This document shows, piece by piece, positions 30,294-42,700 of a stretch of DNA of 64,000 nucleotides; the first letter of the stretch is position 1, and each line of letters opens with the position of its first letter. The stretch is from Aquila chrysaetos chrysaetos. Lineage: Eukaryota > Chordata > Aves > Accipitriformes > Accipitridae. Made by a program: the position numbers and the translations under genes. The stretch spans positions 1 to 64,000 of the forward strand of contig NW_024470381.1 in assembly GCF_900496995.4 (NCBI RefSeq), written 5' to 3'. Under the pieces are notes generated by a model. That model saw nothing but the letters and a program-made list of their open reading frames with translations. It ran no database searches and was not told the origin of the DNA.

Positions 30294-30920
30294 CTCCTTT
30301 TAGGGTCTGAATTTGAATTTTTGCTCTGATTGGATACCAAAGGGCATTGGCTCCTAATGTGTCCTTGTCCCCCCCAGGCCAAAACAGGATATGGTTTTAC
30401 CTGAATTTGCATGAGAACGAAATGCAGCTGCAACCACAGCTACAACAGGAGCTGCTGCATTTTGAGCTTCTGTTTCTAACACTCGTTTAATCATATCTGC
30501 TACTGAGGCTTTTGCTGCTAACTGCATCAAAATTTGTCTTGTTTGATCATTTGCCTGAGTGCGAGCTAACTCCTTTGCAAGAATCGGCTTAACCTCCTCC
30601 AGTATATCCGCTATCTCAACGGCTCTCTGCAAACGCTCTAAAAAATCCTGGTACGGTTCATTAATCCTCTGAATAACCTTTGTATATGGTAGTCTTTTCT
30701 TTTCAAACCTTCCAACCTTCATAAATGCATTTCTAGCACAAGTTGCTGAAGCTGTTAGCACCTGACCTTGCAATCCAGCCTGAATCTGAGGGGCTGCATG
30801 TTGTCCAGCCCCTATTAACTGATCTATAAACACCCCTGCCAAATTGTGTCCTGGAGTAAGAGCATCCAACACAACTGCTTCTGCTTCCTCCTTAAATGCG
30901 TGCTCCCAAAGGCACATCAA
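30137..30920 (-). pseudogene. gag: E4 gag: capsid C-terminal part and nucleocapsid
   Basis: 30354-30920 holds capsid helices and the major homology region INEPYQDFLERLQRAVE. The two zinc knuckles follow in the next frame (30137-30433): a degenerate one and CFRCGKVGHFAKQC. A phase change lies near 30360-30430. The frame has no ATG at its 5' end, consistent with being the continuation of the upstream gag frame. Confidence 0.8.
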
Positions 30921-32017
30921 AGGTGCCGTGAGTGCTGCACACGCTGTCTCGAGTCAAATGGTAACAACGGTTGAGCATATATTACATCTAGCAAAGCTCG
31001 TGTCCTTGGGCCATTCAGTCCATCATCTCTACAACACATCTGCCATTCTTTCACTAACTTGTAATCCAAAGGATGCCATTCTGGTCCACCAGTAGTGATT
31101 ACTACAGGACATACCAACGCACCCCCTTCATCTGCAGGTTTAAAATCAACACCCTCTAAGACACACTTTTTTGCTATCAATCTCCAATCCGTAAACACTG
31201 GAGGCTGAGCTGCACAATTTACAACGCCTTGAGCCTGCTGTACTGTTTGATCAATAGTTGCTGCTAAATTTCTAAATTTCGCCAAAACCTCTGCTACTTC
31301 AGTGACCTGATTCTGTCTCGGGTCCGGCGAAACCTCCTCGTCCGAATCTGGCAATGGAACTGCGTCCGCTTGTAACTTCCCGATACCCTTACTGCGACTT
31401 TCTTTTTCCTCCGAATCTACCTCCATCAAAGACATTGGCGGTGCGCTAGGAGCCGTGATTGTACTACTCGTTGGCGGGACCTTCTTAGGTGGGTCCTCCA
31501 CCTCATGTGAAAACAGCCCTGGCGGGGGAAGGGGTGGATACCCAAAAGAAAGATCCTCTGGATCCCCTGATTGCCTGCAAAAAATAGGAAATGCCAATGC
31601 ATCCCGAGTATCTGCTGCCTTTCCCAGTTTCTCTCCCTGCACCTCCGACACCTCCTGTTCCTCTTTATCTTCCTGGTCAGCCTGTATCTCTACCGAATCA
31701 ACCACCTCCCCACGCAACGCCGCCGTAGCTGCCACCCAAACCACCTTCGCCTCCCTTCCTTTCTGCAACACTATCAGCACCGAACCAAGAGCCGCGAGCT
31801 TGTCTGCAGCTCCTTTCCTCCCACTCAAACACTCCCCCACTAACTCCTCGCGCGCAGCCTGCAGCCACGACGCATCAAATATCTCTCCCGGCTTTACTAT
31901 GAAGCCCCGCTGTATCATCCACTGGATGAGCTTCGTGACTGGAACCGTATGCACTCCACAGTCCACCTCCCTGCCTACCGCCTTTAATACCTTAATAATC
32001 ATTCCGATGGATGCCAT
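30917..32017 (-). pseudogene. gag: E4 gag: matrix, linker and capsid N-terminal part
   Basis: ATG at 32017, 90 nt from the primer site (MASIGMIIKVLKAVG). Matrix occupies about residues 1-110; a long acidic/proline linker with PPLPPPG and PSAPPMS follows; capsid begins about residue 250 (QPPVFTDWRLIAKKCV...GPEWHPLDYKLVKEWQ). A stop at 30917 and a frame change near 30960 separate it from the rest of capsid. Otherwise open for 366 codons. Confidence 0.85.
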
Positions 32018-32106
32018 CGTCACCGGCAGGGCGCCCCGAAGGCAACTTCGTTAGTTATCCGGCCGGACACAACACCAACACACCAACCAAGCTCCACTGT
32101 GCTCTG

Positions 32107-32124
32107 ATCATATCGGGGTCACCA
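32107..32124 (-). promoter_or_regulatory. E4 primer-binding site, tRNA-Trp type
   Basis: The minus strand reads TGGTGACCCCGATATGAT, matching the complement of the tRNA-Trp 3' end except for two positions. It lies 2 nt from the LTR. tRNA-Trp is the primer of exogenous alpharetroviruses. Confidence 0.8.
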
Positions 32125-32126
32125 CT

Positions 32127-32481
32127 TGCCGCGCTCTGCTGCAACAATCTAGGAGAAATGACGCATCATCAGGGATCTGCCCTGGGGAGAAAATGGACTG
32201 ACACAGATGCTGTGGATCAAGCGAGTTCTCCGTTTATTTGCTGCATAACACTCGGTTATATACTATAGCCTAGACCGCCCCCCGCATAAGCATAACGTGT
32301 TAGTTTCGTTTCCCAAAGAAAACGTGTTGCCTTGTGCAGTTTCGTTTCCCCTTCTGTCTACGTGCAGTTTCGAGTTTCGTTTCTCCTTTCTCTGCAGTTT
32401 CGATTCTTTGTTTCTTACATAGTTTCATTTCTTCATTTCTGTAGTTTTGTTTCTTCATTTCTACCCCGTTCTACTCCCACA
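32127..32481 (-). repeat. E4 5' LTR (355 bp) with ISRE-like motifs
   Basis: Same ends as the 3' copy. AGTTTCGTTTC (minus strand GAAACGAAACT) begins at 32302, 32338 and 32373; the copies matching 26197 and 26221 have mutated here (CATTTC, TTGTTTC). Confidence 0.9.
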
Positions 32482-32487
32482 GTGAGG

Positions 32488-34130
32488 AAACTAACTAACT
32501 TTTAGACATTGCCTCTCCTTTTTGGAGCTGGGGGGGGGGGAATGTGTTAGAGACTGAAAAAAATTACCATTCAGAGCTCCCAACCATGAGGGAGTGGTGG
32601 AGAAATCAATGAAAGCAAAGACCAACAGTAGCAACATTAAGTGAAAGTTGGCTTTAATTCTGATCACGTACTTAAGTGACTCTCCAAGTCTATGCCTCAG
32701 TCCTATGAATGCCTAGTCCTTTTTTTGGAAGGACAAACTTTTTTACTTAAAAGTCCTAGACTGAAGACTCCGCTGAACAGAATGGGGATTGTGCCACGGG
32801 ACAACATGTCATCAACACTCTAATGGAAAAAAAAAAAAATCAAATAAAAATCAAATTTAAGTACCAGTTTCCATCACGTTTCACTCATTACATTTCTACT
32901 GGCATCTAGGTGCTCAAAAATGAACTACAGGGACACCACATATTCCTAAAAATTCAGTTATACATAAAAAAATAAAATGTATTTCCAACTTGCCCATAAA
33001 ATCAGTATGAATGGAGAGAAGAGAAACACTCAACACTGAAGAAGCTAACAGGCAGCTTTAAATTTACCATACATGAAATTTCGTTCTTTCACCTGAAACA
33101 AAAATATATCAAGGGACCAGTTCAGGAACAGGGCACAATCTGTTAACAGCAATTTTTCCATCAGCTTTTCTGCACTAGCAGCAAATTTGCCTTTTCTGTG
33201 CATTTGATGTGGAGCATCTGTAGTGCCCTCGAGCTCGCAAATGTTTCTCTCCGCTCCCCCAGCCCCAATATGTGCAATTACCTGAGCAGCAAGCGGAATT
33301 AACCACGCAGGATTTCCTTCATGTGACGCAGAAGGTGACACTGGAAAAAGAGGAGACAAAAAAATGAACCTGTTTGTCACACTCAGCCAACAGTGAAAAG
33401 ACAGAGGAGGATTCTGCCGGAAGGGCTCCGCACCCCAGCAGCTCCCACCGGCCAGTTTCTCGCCCCTTTGCCCGGTACCGAGGGGACGACAACACCTCGC
33501 CCATGCCGCCTCACAGGGGAGGCTACCCCAGGAGAGCCGGGGGACCCCCCACCTCGCCTCTGCCCACGGGAACAGACCAGGAGAGACCCTCCACGCAGAG
33601 AGAGGAGCGTGGCATGGATTGCATCCCCGAGGGAAGAGGCTGGGCTCCCCACTGGCAGAAGGACAACTCACCTCCCTGCTGCTCGGAGCTGCTTGCTGTG
33701 GACAGCCCTGCCTGCGCCCGGCCGCTCTTCGGCCATGCGGGGAGCACAGTCCGGCCGACAGACGCTCCAGCAAAAAGACGCTCCAGCTAATTGCGGCTCC
33801 TGCTTGTTACAGCTGCAGGTAATTTTGCCTCTAGCTAATGCACGCTCCAGACAGCAGACACCCTGCCTCGTTCCAGCTCCCGCTTGCTACAGTTCTGGCT
33901 CATTGAAGCCCCCACTCTGCACTGAAGCTCTGGTTGAGTTCAGCTTCTTCTCCTTATAAGGTCCAGCTATATGCAACGCTCTGGCCTTTCAATAAGGTTG
34001 TAAATCAATTGCTGTCAAAACTTGAGCATTAGGATTAAACATCATAGTTATATGTTGTATAAATATTCATTAGTTTGTGCGATTAATTACTTAACAACTA
34101 TTCTAAGCAGCGTAGAAAGAAGAGCTGGAC
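32488..34130. other. Host DNA, no gene recognised
   Basis: AT-rich to about 33300, then moderately GC-rich. A 242-codon minus frame (33045-33773) and overlapping plus frames are low-complexity and mutually overlapping. No splice-supported coding segment is recognised. Confidence 0.35.
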
Positions 34131-35345
34131 TCAAAGAGGGCACGTGGGGTCTGAAAAGCGCCTTTCCCCCCACAGACCATCGCAGATGTTGAGTTCAGCC
34201 TGCTGCATGCCAGCCTTCCGAACTTCGGCGTGCGACACAACCAGACCCCCATCTCCGGGGAGGGTCCACGCACCCTGCCCACTCCCTGCTTTCCCCCACA
34301 GCCTCCAACACCCTCCCACCCGCCTGCCTCTCACCCACCTGCAAAACCAGCCAAGCCAGCTTCTGCTTTTGGCCCCCAAACCAGCTGACTCACGCCCATT
34401 GAGGAGCCAAAAAAACCTGGCTGCTGAGCCTGTTCTCATGTCCCAAAAACGCAGGGCTGGACCTCTGTTTCTGAGCCCAAACCCACACAATTCGGTCTGT
34501 TTCTGAGCCCCAAAATCAGCTGCATGAGCCTGTTTTCAAGCCCCAGGAACAGAAAACTTGGATCTCCATTTCTGGCCCCCAAACCAGCTGACCCCCTTTG
34601 CAGTCCCCATGGGCAATGCTGGGGGGAGTGTAGCCACCCCACAGCCCTGCACCCCCGGGGCCCCACATGCAGTTTTGGGGAGTGCTCGGGAACCACGGAG
34701 GGCCTGGCCCCATGCCTCTGCGGGGCAGCCCCAGCACAGGCAGGGCATCACGTCATTACTGCCGTTTCAGGCTTTATTTCCCCGGCATCACCGGCAGCAC
34801 TGGGCGCGCACCCCAAACGCCCCAGCCGAAGCACCCCCGCGGGGAGCCGGGCCAGAGACCCCCAGCCCAGCCCCACTCCAGGACCCCCCGTCGACAGCAG
34901 CCGGGGCCCTTCCCTGCCCCTGTGAGCACCAGGACCCGTCCACCACCGCAGGAGCACCCCGAGCCGCTGCTGCCCGACCCGTGCCAGGAGCAGCAGAGGC
35001 CGCCCAGCCCCAGCGAGGAGCAGCCGGGGACAGGATGGGGCTGCCCCTGCTCCCCACCGGCTGGACAAGGGCTCGGCCCTGAACCTCCCCCGCAATGACC
35101 CCGGGGCAGCTTCCGCCCCCGCCAGCCCTGGGAGAGCAGAGCCCGGACCCACCTGCGGAGGCTCCGGCCGGGGGATCCCACCTCCGCGACCCGCCGCGCC
35201 TCCCCTGCCCTGAGGCGGCTCCCGCTCCCTCACGGCCCTGAGTGGAGCAGAGCTGAACGAAACTTGGCAGCCGGGGTAGCCGAGGCAGCTGCCACCACTG
35301 CCGCTCTGCTGGGCCCGCCCAGATGTCCCGGGCCTGCCCCCGGCC
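34131..35345. other. GC-rich stretch with local repeats
   Basis: 34360-34600 repeats a unit of about 150 bp (CCCCCAAACCAGCTGAC, GAGCCTGTT, CTTGGATCTCCATTTCTGG-like words). 34760-35300 is CpG-rich and could be a CpG island. Reading frames are proline/alanine/glycine-rich and overlap on both strands; I do not support any of them. Confidence 0.45.
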
Positions 35346-36130
35346 CCACCCGTGTTCAATACAGCAATGAGGAGCAGGACGGAGGGCTGGGAAGCAAAAA
35401 ATAAAACAAGGGAACGGAGAGGGAAAGAAAGAACAAACAGGGACAGGGAGAGAGAGGCAAAGAGAGGGACGGGGACCAGGACAGCAGGGAATAAAAAAAC
35501 AGAGGGGGACAAGAAGCGGGACATAAGATTGCAGAGAGAGGTACAGAGAAGTGGAAAGAATGACAGAGAGAAAATGAGGTGGGTGGGGAGCAGGTCAGAG
35601 AGCTGGAGAAAGGCAATATATTGCTGGGGAGCAGCACAGGAGAGAGCCAAAAGAGATGAATGGGAAGCAGGGCAGTAGGATGTAGACAGCAAAAATAATG
35701 ATAGGCAACAGGACAGAGGGATTGACAGGGAAGTAAGGGACAGGGAACAGGACAGAGGAATGGAAGGAAAAAATACTGATGAGCAACAGGACAAAGGGAT
35801 ATAGAGAAAGAGGAGGAGGGAAAAGGAAGGAGGGAGAGAGAGAAAAAGATGGGGTTAGTGTGCAGAGCATGGAGAGACAAAAAGCTGGACAAGGAACAGG
35901 ACAGAGGGACTGGGGGCAGTGGGGGGAACCAGATGCAGATTAAGACAAAGAGATAGAGAAGGGAAAAAAATGGTGATGGGCTGCTGGACAGAGACAAAGG
36001 AAGAAAAAGTTGGGCCAGAGTAGGGAAGAGAGAAAGCAAAAAAGGGACAGCTGGATGGACAGAGGGGTATAACTAGAAACAATGAGACAGGCAGCGGGAC
36101 AGAGGAATAGAGGCAGAAAAACCAGGGGGA
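35346..36130. repeat. Purine-rich imperfect tandem repeats
   Basis: Units of roughly 70-90 bp around GATG(A/G)GCAACAGGACA(A/G)AGGGA. Related to 1032-1329. The minus-strand frames (about 200 codons) are Ser/Leu/Phe runs created by the purine bias. Confidence 0.65.
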
Positions 36131-36166
36131 GGAACAAGATAAATTAATAGAATAGCCTGAGTGATT

Positions 36167-36481
36167 TTCAGAAATTCAAAGATAATCTTTGATGTGTAAG
36201 AAGGTAAGTGATTATGGTGACCCAAGACCTTTTGCCTACAACCACTAACTTCAGAAGAACCAGGACACGAGAATTGATGAGATAAATTGATGAATGGTAA
36301 TGACATGGGAACCGAGATCAACTGGAAAATTACAAAGACTTTGGACTGGGACAATGGGTGGTAAAAAGGTATAGAAGATTGGGAAATTTTTTGAAGGTTG
36401 CCATTCACTGCAGTGGTAGCCCAACTCTGAGTTGTTAATAAAGCAAACCTAGAGAAACCCACATCTGAAAATTCTTTAACA
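36167..36481 (+). repeat. Possible solo LTR or LTR fragment
   Basis: A TATA-like GGTATAGAAG (near 36370), AATAAAG (near 36440) and a terminal CTTTAACA give an LTR-like order. No partner, primer site or convincing target duplication was found. Confidence 0.3.
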
Positions 36482-38640
36482 CCTACGTCCTTCCAGTAAA
36501 AGGGATTCTGAACCACCCCCGGGTACCGCCCTGGAACCAAGCAGAGAGCACAGCTCCCTGCAGAGCTCCTGCCTGCCAGGCACTCAGCTCTGCTTCCCCA
36601 CTGGCCTCTCCCTGATGCGAACAGAGGCAGAAGAGGCTTTCCATCCCCACTCATCCCTCGTCTGCCTGACAGCTGCCCGCAGCTGTGGGGGCACCTTTCC
36701 CCATCTGGAGAGTTGTGTTGCCCCGTACGGCTGCACCTGGAGCATCACCCTGGCTTACCCCAGCAGTGTGCTCACCCACAGCTCCTTCAGTGCCTGGGAG
36801 CTGCAGAAAGAGACAAGAAACAGCATCAGGCCCCGCTGCCCCCCAGCCTGGGGGCATACACGGGGGCCTGAACAGCCCAGAGGACATCAAGAATTGCAAT
36901 AGTGATAAGATTTTTTTTTTTTTTTCCAACGGAATTGGATTCCCACCTCCAGCTTTTGAAGTCACTTTATCTGGCAGTTGTACAGCAGGATTCCTGATGG
37001 TGCAGTTCCACCTGTGGGAGACAATTTATAGTCTCCCATTTGCTATTGAAGAGCAGCTCAAATTGGAAATAGCCCCTGTTGCAGAGATGCACCCCATAAT
37101 GCTGGTCTCTAGGTTGTTAGTGAAGACAGTAAGATGAATGACTTCTAGAAGCTGTGATTTCCACTGTCTTATCTGCACCCTTGAACATCATTTCCCCATA
37201 GTTACCAATTTCTTGCTCGTACATGAAATTAATGCTTGAGTTTACCTCCTGACTTGCTAAGTTTATTTTGCTTGTTTTTTACCAAAAGACCGTGAAAATC
37301 AATTCACAATCATTCAGCAGGCTGCTGAATTATTATCTGCTTTACATCTTTACCAATGCTGATGGGTACCAACCTGCAGCTGCTTACAGGAATTGGACTT
37401 CTTCTCACTGACTAGATGGCAAGTGATGCTGTATCAGTCCCCAGTTATGAGAAACCATCCCTAGAGCTGGCCCTGTGCTGTCCTGCTCCAGGGCAGCCTT
37501 CCCCCGGCCTGCATGTCAGGGCCAGAGCAGCACTGCAGGGGCCAGGCAATAGCCTGCAGGAGCACTTCTTCCCCAAGCTGGTCACAGCCGTGTCTGGGGC
37601 CATGGCTCTGCTGCTCCCCAGCTGGATCCTGGCTCACAGCCTGGGGATGTCTGTCCTTGGGAGATGTCTGCTCAGAAAAACAGAAGCATTCCTGCTCTAG
37701 CCCTGCAGTGCTGTCCTCGGGTGAACCCAGGTCCCCATGGTACACGCAGCCCTGGCCCACTGCCAGGGGAACAGATGGGGCAGTGCTGGTGCAGCCTTCC
37801 ACTGGCCAGTAGTCTCTTCTCCACAAGATACGTGAATGATAATTTTTTTCCTCCAGTGCTTTCATGTGGGCTTCTTTTGTGCTTTTCCCCGCAAGAAACC
37901 CCTGAGGGGCTGTGTGTTTGCCCATTCTGTCCTGGAGGGGTGTTGTACATAGCCTGAAAACAGTATGTTGAGAGCTGTCAGGGGCCAGGCAACAGGTCAC
38001 ACAGGCCCTTCTGCAGCTTTGGAAATCTCCACCCATGTCTGGGTCCCATGTCATTACCTGACCCCCCCTCCAGTGACTGCAGGTCACTGAGAAAGAAGTA
38101 GATCACAGCCTCTAATGGAAACATGCTCGATTACAGCTGTGCCTGAAGCCAATGGCCACCCAACTGCTCAGCCGGATATTGTCCAGGAGCCTCAGGGCAA
38201 CCTCACAGGTATGTCACTTGAATGAGCGGGCATTTAGGTTTTAATATTCATTCATATGAAATTTAACTTAATATTTTCTTGGCCAATGCTTAGACATGCA
38301 GAAGAGCAGAGAGGGAATGGGTCAGGCTCAGTGACGTGGCCTGGGGCACTCTGCTTTGCAAAACATTCTTTCCCAGCCTCTCTGACCCTGTGCTGCTTCC
38401 TTGTTGGGGTTGAGTTTAGGGCTGATGTGAGCTCCAGGGAGTCCTTTGTCCCGACAGCTCCATGCATGGTTTGTTTTAAACTGGCATGGTTCAGGCACCC
38501 AGTAACTGTCTGCATAGTGCTCCTGAGGGGCAGGGAGAGATGAGTGCCATGGAGCAATCCTGTGTTCAAACTGCATTCATTGCCGTTCATATCTGAAGTC
38601 TGTTGAAATATTTCACGGGAGCTTCTCTGTTCCCTTTGTT
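36482..38640. other. Host DNA, no gene recognised
   Basis: Contains a T17 run near 36910. Open frames near 37416-37700 and 37461-38087 have no recognisable domain. A short splice-flanked candidate (about 38134-38208, ending in CACAG/GTATG) may pair with the candidate exon at 38645. Confidence 0.35.
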
Positions 38641-38644
38641 TACA

Positions 38645-38766
38645 GACATGGCTGGACGCAATGGATATCCAGCTTCACAGCCAGGTTCCAGGGCTGACGC
38701 CCTGGAACATGTACAGGATTATGGATAAGGTCAATGCAGAGTATGTAGCCTGCCTAGTAGACAGTG
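38645..38766 (+). other. Candidate internal exon, unidentified
   Basis: Bounded by an acceptor (CCCTTTGTTTACAG) and a donor (GTGAGT), with a 40-codon open phase reading TWLDAMDIQLHSQVPGL... The next 60 bp lead to the truncated DCAF12 exon. Its sequence is not DCAF12. Another phase of the same segment is also fairly open, so coding status is uncertain. Confidence 0.3.
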
Positions 38767-38825
38767 TGAGTTTGTAAGGACATGTCTAATCTAGAAACTA
38801 ACTGTCTTACTTTTTTTTTTTATCG

Positions 38826-38891
38826 GAGATGGGAGCTGTGTCCCTAGATGGGTATTTTCATCTTTGGAAAGCAGAACACATGCTATCAAAG
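38826..38891 (+). pseudogene. DCAF12: DCAF12-like partial exon a
   Basis: Reads EMGAVSLDGYFHLWKAEHMLSK, then a GTGCTT donor. It matches the DCAF12 WD-repeat segment. The 5' part is missing: the match begins just after a T11 run (38811-38821), which may be a breakpoint or a degenerate acceptor. Confidence 0.8.
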
Positions 38892-39595
38892 GTGCTTTTC
38901 TGTTTATTGCTGTTAAATTTCAAAAATTGCCTAGCAGTAACTGTTCACTATTCTTCATCTCCTTTAAATGCTTGAAGAAAGAGCAGCAGTGTTTGTAAAA
39001 CACTTAAAGCTTTATGTCAAATGAAATGTCCTAAAAATTACAACTTGAGGGAACTCCCCTCTCCCCTTATTTTGGAGGGTAGGAAGTGCTCTGAACTTTT
39101 CTGCCAGTTCTGGGTTAGCTGAGGTGAACCGTTGCATGGAGTAGGAGGGATACTTGACAAGCAGAGTCTATGAAGGAAGTTGCCCTTAAGTGTAATTGCA
39201 GATCAAACCCAGACATATCTGTGCTAGTGTATGAGGTAGGCTTTTATAGCTGAGAGCTGCTGTCTGTGTACAGCTGCTGAAGAAATAACAGCAGCTTAGA
39301 AAGATGTAAAACAATTGACCAAAACATCCATTGTTCTTTGCCTAATACTTTGCTTCAGCCTTTATCATCTCAGCTTGGTTCAGATAAAGCATCCCATCTC
39401 CTTCAGGTTTTTTTTCTCTGGGTCAGGTTGTTGCTTTTCTCTTAAAGGTCTGGTTTTGCAAGGAAGTTAATATTTTAGCTGCATTTTGTTTTTTTTCCAC
39501 TGCAGCTTCCTTGACCCTAGCTTACAGAATTGTTCTATGAACATTTTGCTCGTTCCTCAGAACAGGTTGGGGTTTTTTGTTTCTTCTGTTTTCAG

Positions 39596-39759
39596 TTACT
39601 TTCCACACAGTTGCCATACTGCAGGGAGAAGGTGTGTTTGCCTTAACGGTCAGGAGTGGTCAGTGTATGCAGGAGGATCACAGGCACATGTCTTGTTTCT
39701 GGATTGCAGGCAGCCTTCTCACAATATTAGATCCATCTGTTCCAAAGAATGGGGCAGTG
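39596..39759 (+). pseudogene. DCAF12: DCAF12-like exon b, with stop and frameshift
   Basis: Acceptor TGTTTTCAG, donor GTAAGA. It starts LLSTQLPYCREKVCL as in DCAF12. Near 39640-39653 the frame meets TAA, and an extra base (GTCAGGAG) shifts phase; the second half then reads EWSVYAGGSQAHVLFLD in another frame. Translation across this exon would terminate. Confidence 0.85.
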
Positions 39760-42700
39760 GTAAGAAACTTGTCAAAGGGTGTTTCAAATGGTTTGTTTGC
39801 AGAAGTAGCTGTTAGGACTGCAGTAAGATAAGCTTTTAATAAATAGGAAGGGTTTTTTATGTGAGAGACTAAATCCTTAATGGTATATGTAGGCTTTGCT
39901 TTTATGACAGCATTCCTTGAGCAACCAACAAACACGAAAGCAACTCTGAAATCTAATGATAGAAAACATGAATGCTTCTATGATCAACTAATTGTACACC
40001 ATCCAAATATTTCTGAAGTTTGAAAAGTGTGTGTTTTGCTTCTACTTCTTTTTTGTACTGCATCTTAGTCTGTTTTACTTCATCTCAAAGCAAATCCAGT
40101 CTTTGTACCACTGTTAATATTGTCTGTTCTTGCATTTTTCTCTGGGAATGGAAAAAAAACATGTTGTCTGCTCTGTGCTGTCATAGTGGGAGCCTGTGCT
40201 GTGAGTGAATGCTTGCTTTATAATTTTAAAGCCATGAGTGAGACTCTCAATTTTCAGTGTGAATTTGTTTGCTTTAAATATACAAAGGTCACTTTTTTAA
40301 AAAAAAAAAAAAAGTTTGCAGATTTGTGTGCTGTTTTCCTTTTCTGATGTGGATGCAGTATGTCCAATTGAACTTTACAGCAGGGCCAAGGGTGAGGGCT
40401 TGTAGGGTGCGTGGTCCCATAAGCTTATTCTCCTAGCCTTTATTTTCAAGCATAAAAAGGCACTGTGCCGTGATGCCCATTTTAAAACATATGAACCCCA
40501 GACTGCTAAATTGCAGTCCTTACTTACCTGGGCTCTAGGCATCCTTCTCTTCATCAGGCAGGTTACAAAAAGAGAATGCATGTAGGCAAGGATTAGGAAA
40601 GTTTTATTGATGTGGTTACTGGAGTTTGAACAGTGCCGTCTAGATGAATGTCAGGGTCTGCTTCTTTCAGATGTGGGAGAAGTTTCTGTGATACGAGAAA
40701 AGGTGCTTCACCGGCTCGTGTTGTCACCTGCCCACCTTACCAGCAACAGCCCTTGTCCTGACCCACTGTCAGTGAGGGCTCTGTGGAGGTCCTGACACTC
40801 ACTCTCCAGTATCATAGGGAAGAAATACCAAGTTCCTGGAGTGTCATGACTGGTGGCTGAAAGCTGCTGTATGCGATCATCCCTGCTGGGGGGATGATCT
40901 ATGTGTAGGTAGTATCTCTGGCGCATCTCCAGTTCATGTCTGGAGAAAGCCTTTGTGCAGTGCTGTTTTCTGCTCTGTGTCCTAGGCAGATTTTTTCTTG
41001 TTGTTGTTGGTTTGGTTTTTTTTGGCGTGGTGATGGAGACACTTAAGTAGTATTAATTCCCAAGATACTGAGTGTTTCAACTTTCTCTGGCTGTCACTGG
41101 GACTCGGAGTGGTGCAGCACCTCTAGAAAGTAGGCTCTCTCTTGATTTGCAGACTAACATCTGGGTTGACTTTTAAGTGCTTTGAAGTGTTACCTGAATG
41201 TGCTTTCAGCTTCCAAATGCACCTGCTGAATGTGGTAAGTCCACACTAACTTCAGATCCTTAATGTTGTATACAAAAGCAGGTCAGACAAAGGCAGTCAC
41301 TTAATTAAGACTGGAACCGGGGCTGGTTTCTGCCCAGTCTAACCCTATCTCTATCTCTCTCCATGAGAAGGTAGCTAACACTTTTTAGGGCATCTTGTAA
41401 ATGTTGCTTTTCTTAGCAGCTGTACAGGGAAGTGCAGGCCCTGGATGCTAGTTCCTGATCTGAGAGAGCAACTGCTTTCTGCTCGACTGGCATGCAGTGT
41501 AGTGTCATGTGCCCTTGACTTTATATCCCAAAGGTAGCAATGTTAATGTAGTGGACAGAGGTTGCACAGCACAGATGCTGTGTCTGCTCCTCGTGTAGGA
41601 CATGCTACTGCATCTTCCTTTCCTTCTGGGATTCATAGAGCCTCCCTGCCTCTCAGGCGTAAGACTCAATCTGCTGACCCAAGTAGTCCAGGTCCAGAGG
41701 TGGTAGAGTGCTGGCTATGTTGGAGAGCTTACCATGATCAGTCCTAGGCACAGCTTGTGCTTTTAGTTTGGTGGGAATGATGAGTCTGAGGGACTTCAGC
41801 CCCTTAGGAGCCAATCTGAACTGCTGTTCTTGAAAGCCTGTTCTACACATCCTCTTAGTCGTGGGTCCATCAGGGATGGCTTCAGTTAATTTTTTTGGAT
41901 TAGAGAAAGATCGACAGTCATTCTGCATTTTATAGCTTTTTATTAATAAATGACATTGAAAAGTATATGCCATCTGCTTTCATCCTCCGTCACCTGTTCT
42001 GCTAAGGAAGAGTTATGCTGGGTTGCTTGTCAAGAGCATTTTTGGAGCAAAAATAAGAGGAAGTCCCCTCTTGTGCCTTTCTCCTCTTATGCAAGTGACT
42101 GCTTTTGCTGACAGGCCCTTGTAACAGGGGGGGCATGTCCCCAACTTGCTCAGATGCCTTTGTAGTTCTCTGAATTAAAGTGGGAGATTCTTATCTGAAT
42201 CTGGTGAATCTAAGTCAGCAGGTGTGAGACTTGCACATCGCTTTCCCACCTGTTAAGCCTGCAGCCAAGACTTCACCTCACATCTGGAGCAGGACAGCAT
42301 GGCCTTGCCTTTTCGAAGTGTGTGTCACAGATGCTGGCGGCTGTGGATGTAACATCAGGAGGTTGCGGAGGCAGAAGGATGAGGATATGTTTCTGGTTAG
42401 GACTCTGTACAGAGGGGAAGGGGAAACTCCCTGTCTGCATCCATGCCTCTCGCATGTCTGCTGCCACGTGTACCGCTGGGTGTATTTCCAGTAGGTTACA
42501 AGTTTTGTGGCATTCAGTCTCACTTGGTACGGTGACAGCAGTTGGCACGTGGATGTAGCTGGCATCACTCCCTCTTTTCCCCTCCTGTTTGAATGCTTGT
42601 TTAGGCTGTAATTCAGTGGTACTTTAAAGAGGGCTTAAAAAGGCCTAGGGTTTGCAACTTGGCATCATGGTGTGCAGGAAGGAAAAGCATAGATGTGGTG

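Larger units (their letters stand above)
25903..32481 (-). mobile_element. E4: alpha/beta-like (class II) provirus, all genes broken
   Basis: LTRs of 357 and 355 bp, a tRNA-Trp-type primer site, and a perfect 6-bp target duplication GTGAGG (25897-25902 and 32482-32487). Minus-strand order: gag (matrix, capsid with major homology region, two zinc knuckles), a dUTPase-like segment fused to protease, reverse transcriptase, RNase H, integrase, env remnant. The Trp primer, 6-bp duplication and two knuckles agree with an alpharetrovirus-related lineage. LTRs differ at about 9 positions plus a 2-bp indel (about 2.5%), so it is older than E3. Confidence 0.9.

Noticed and set aside
33045-33773. 242-codon minus frame
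   Set aside because: Overlapped by other frames on both strands, no recognised motif, and no splice evidence. I could not support a gene.
34748-35794. 348-codon minus frame
   Set aside because: It spans a GC-rich stretch and a purine-rich repeat; the product is low-complexity (Ser/Leu/Phe, then Gly/Ala/Arg) with no family.
35356-36039. 227-codon minus frame
   Set aside because: A by-product of the purine-rich tandem repeat.
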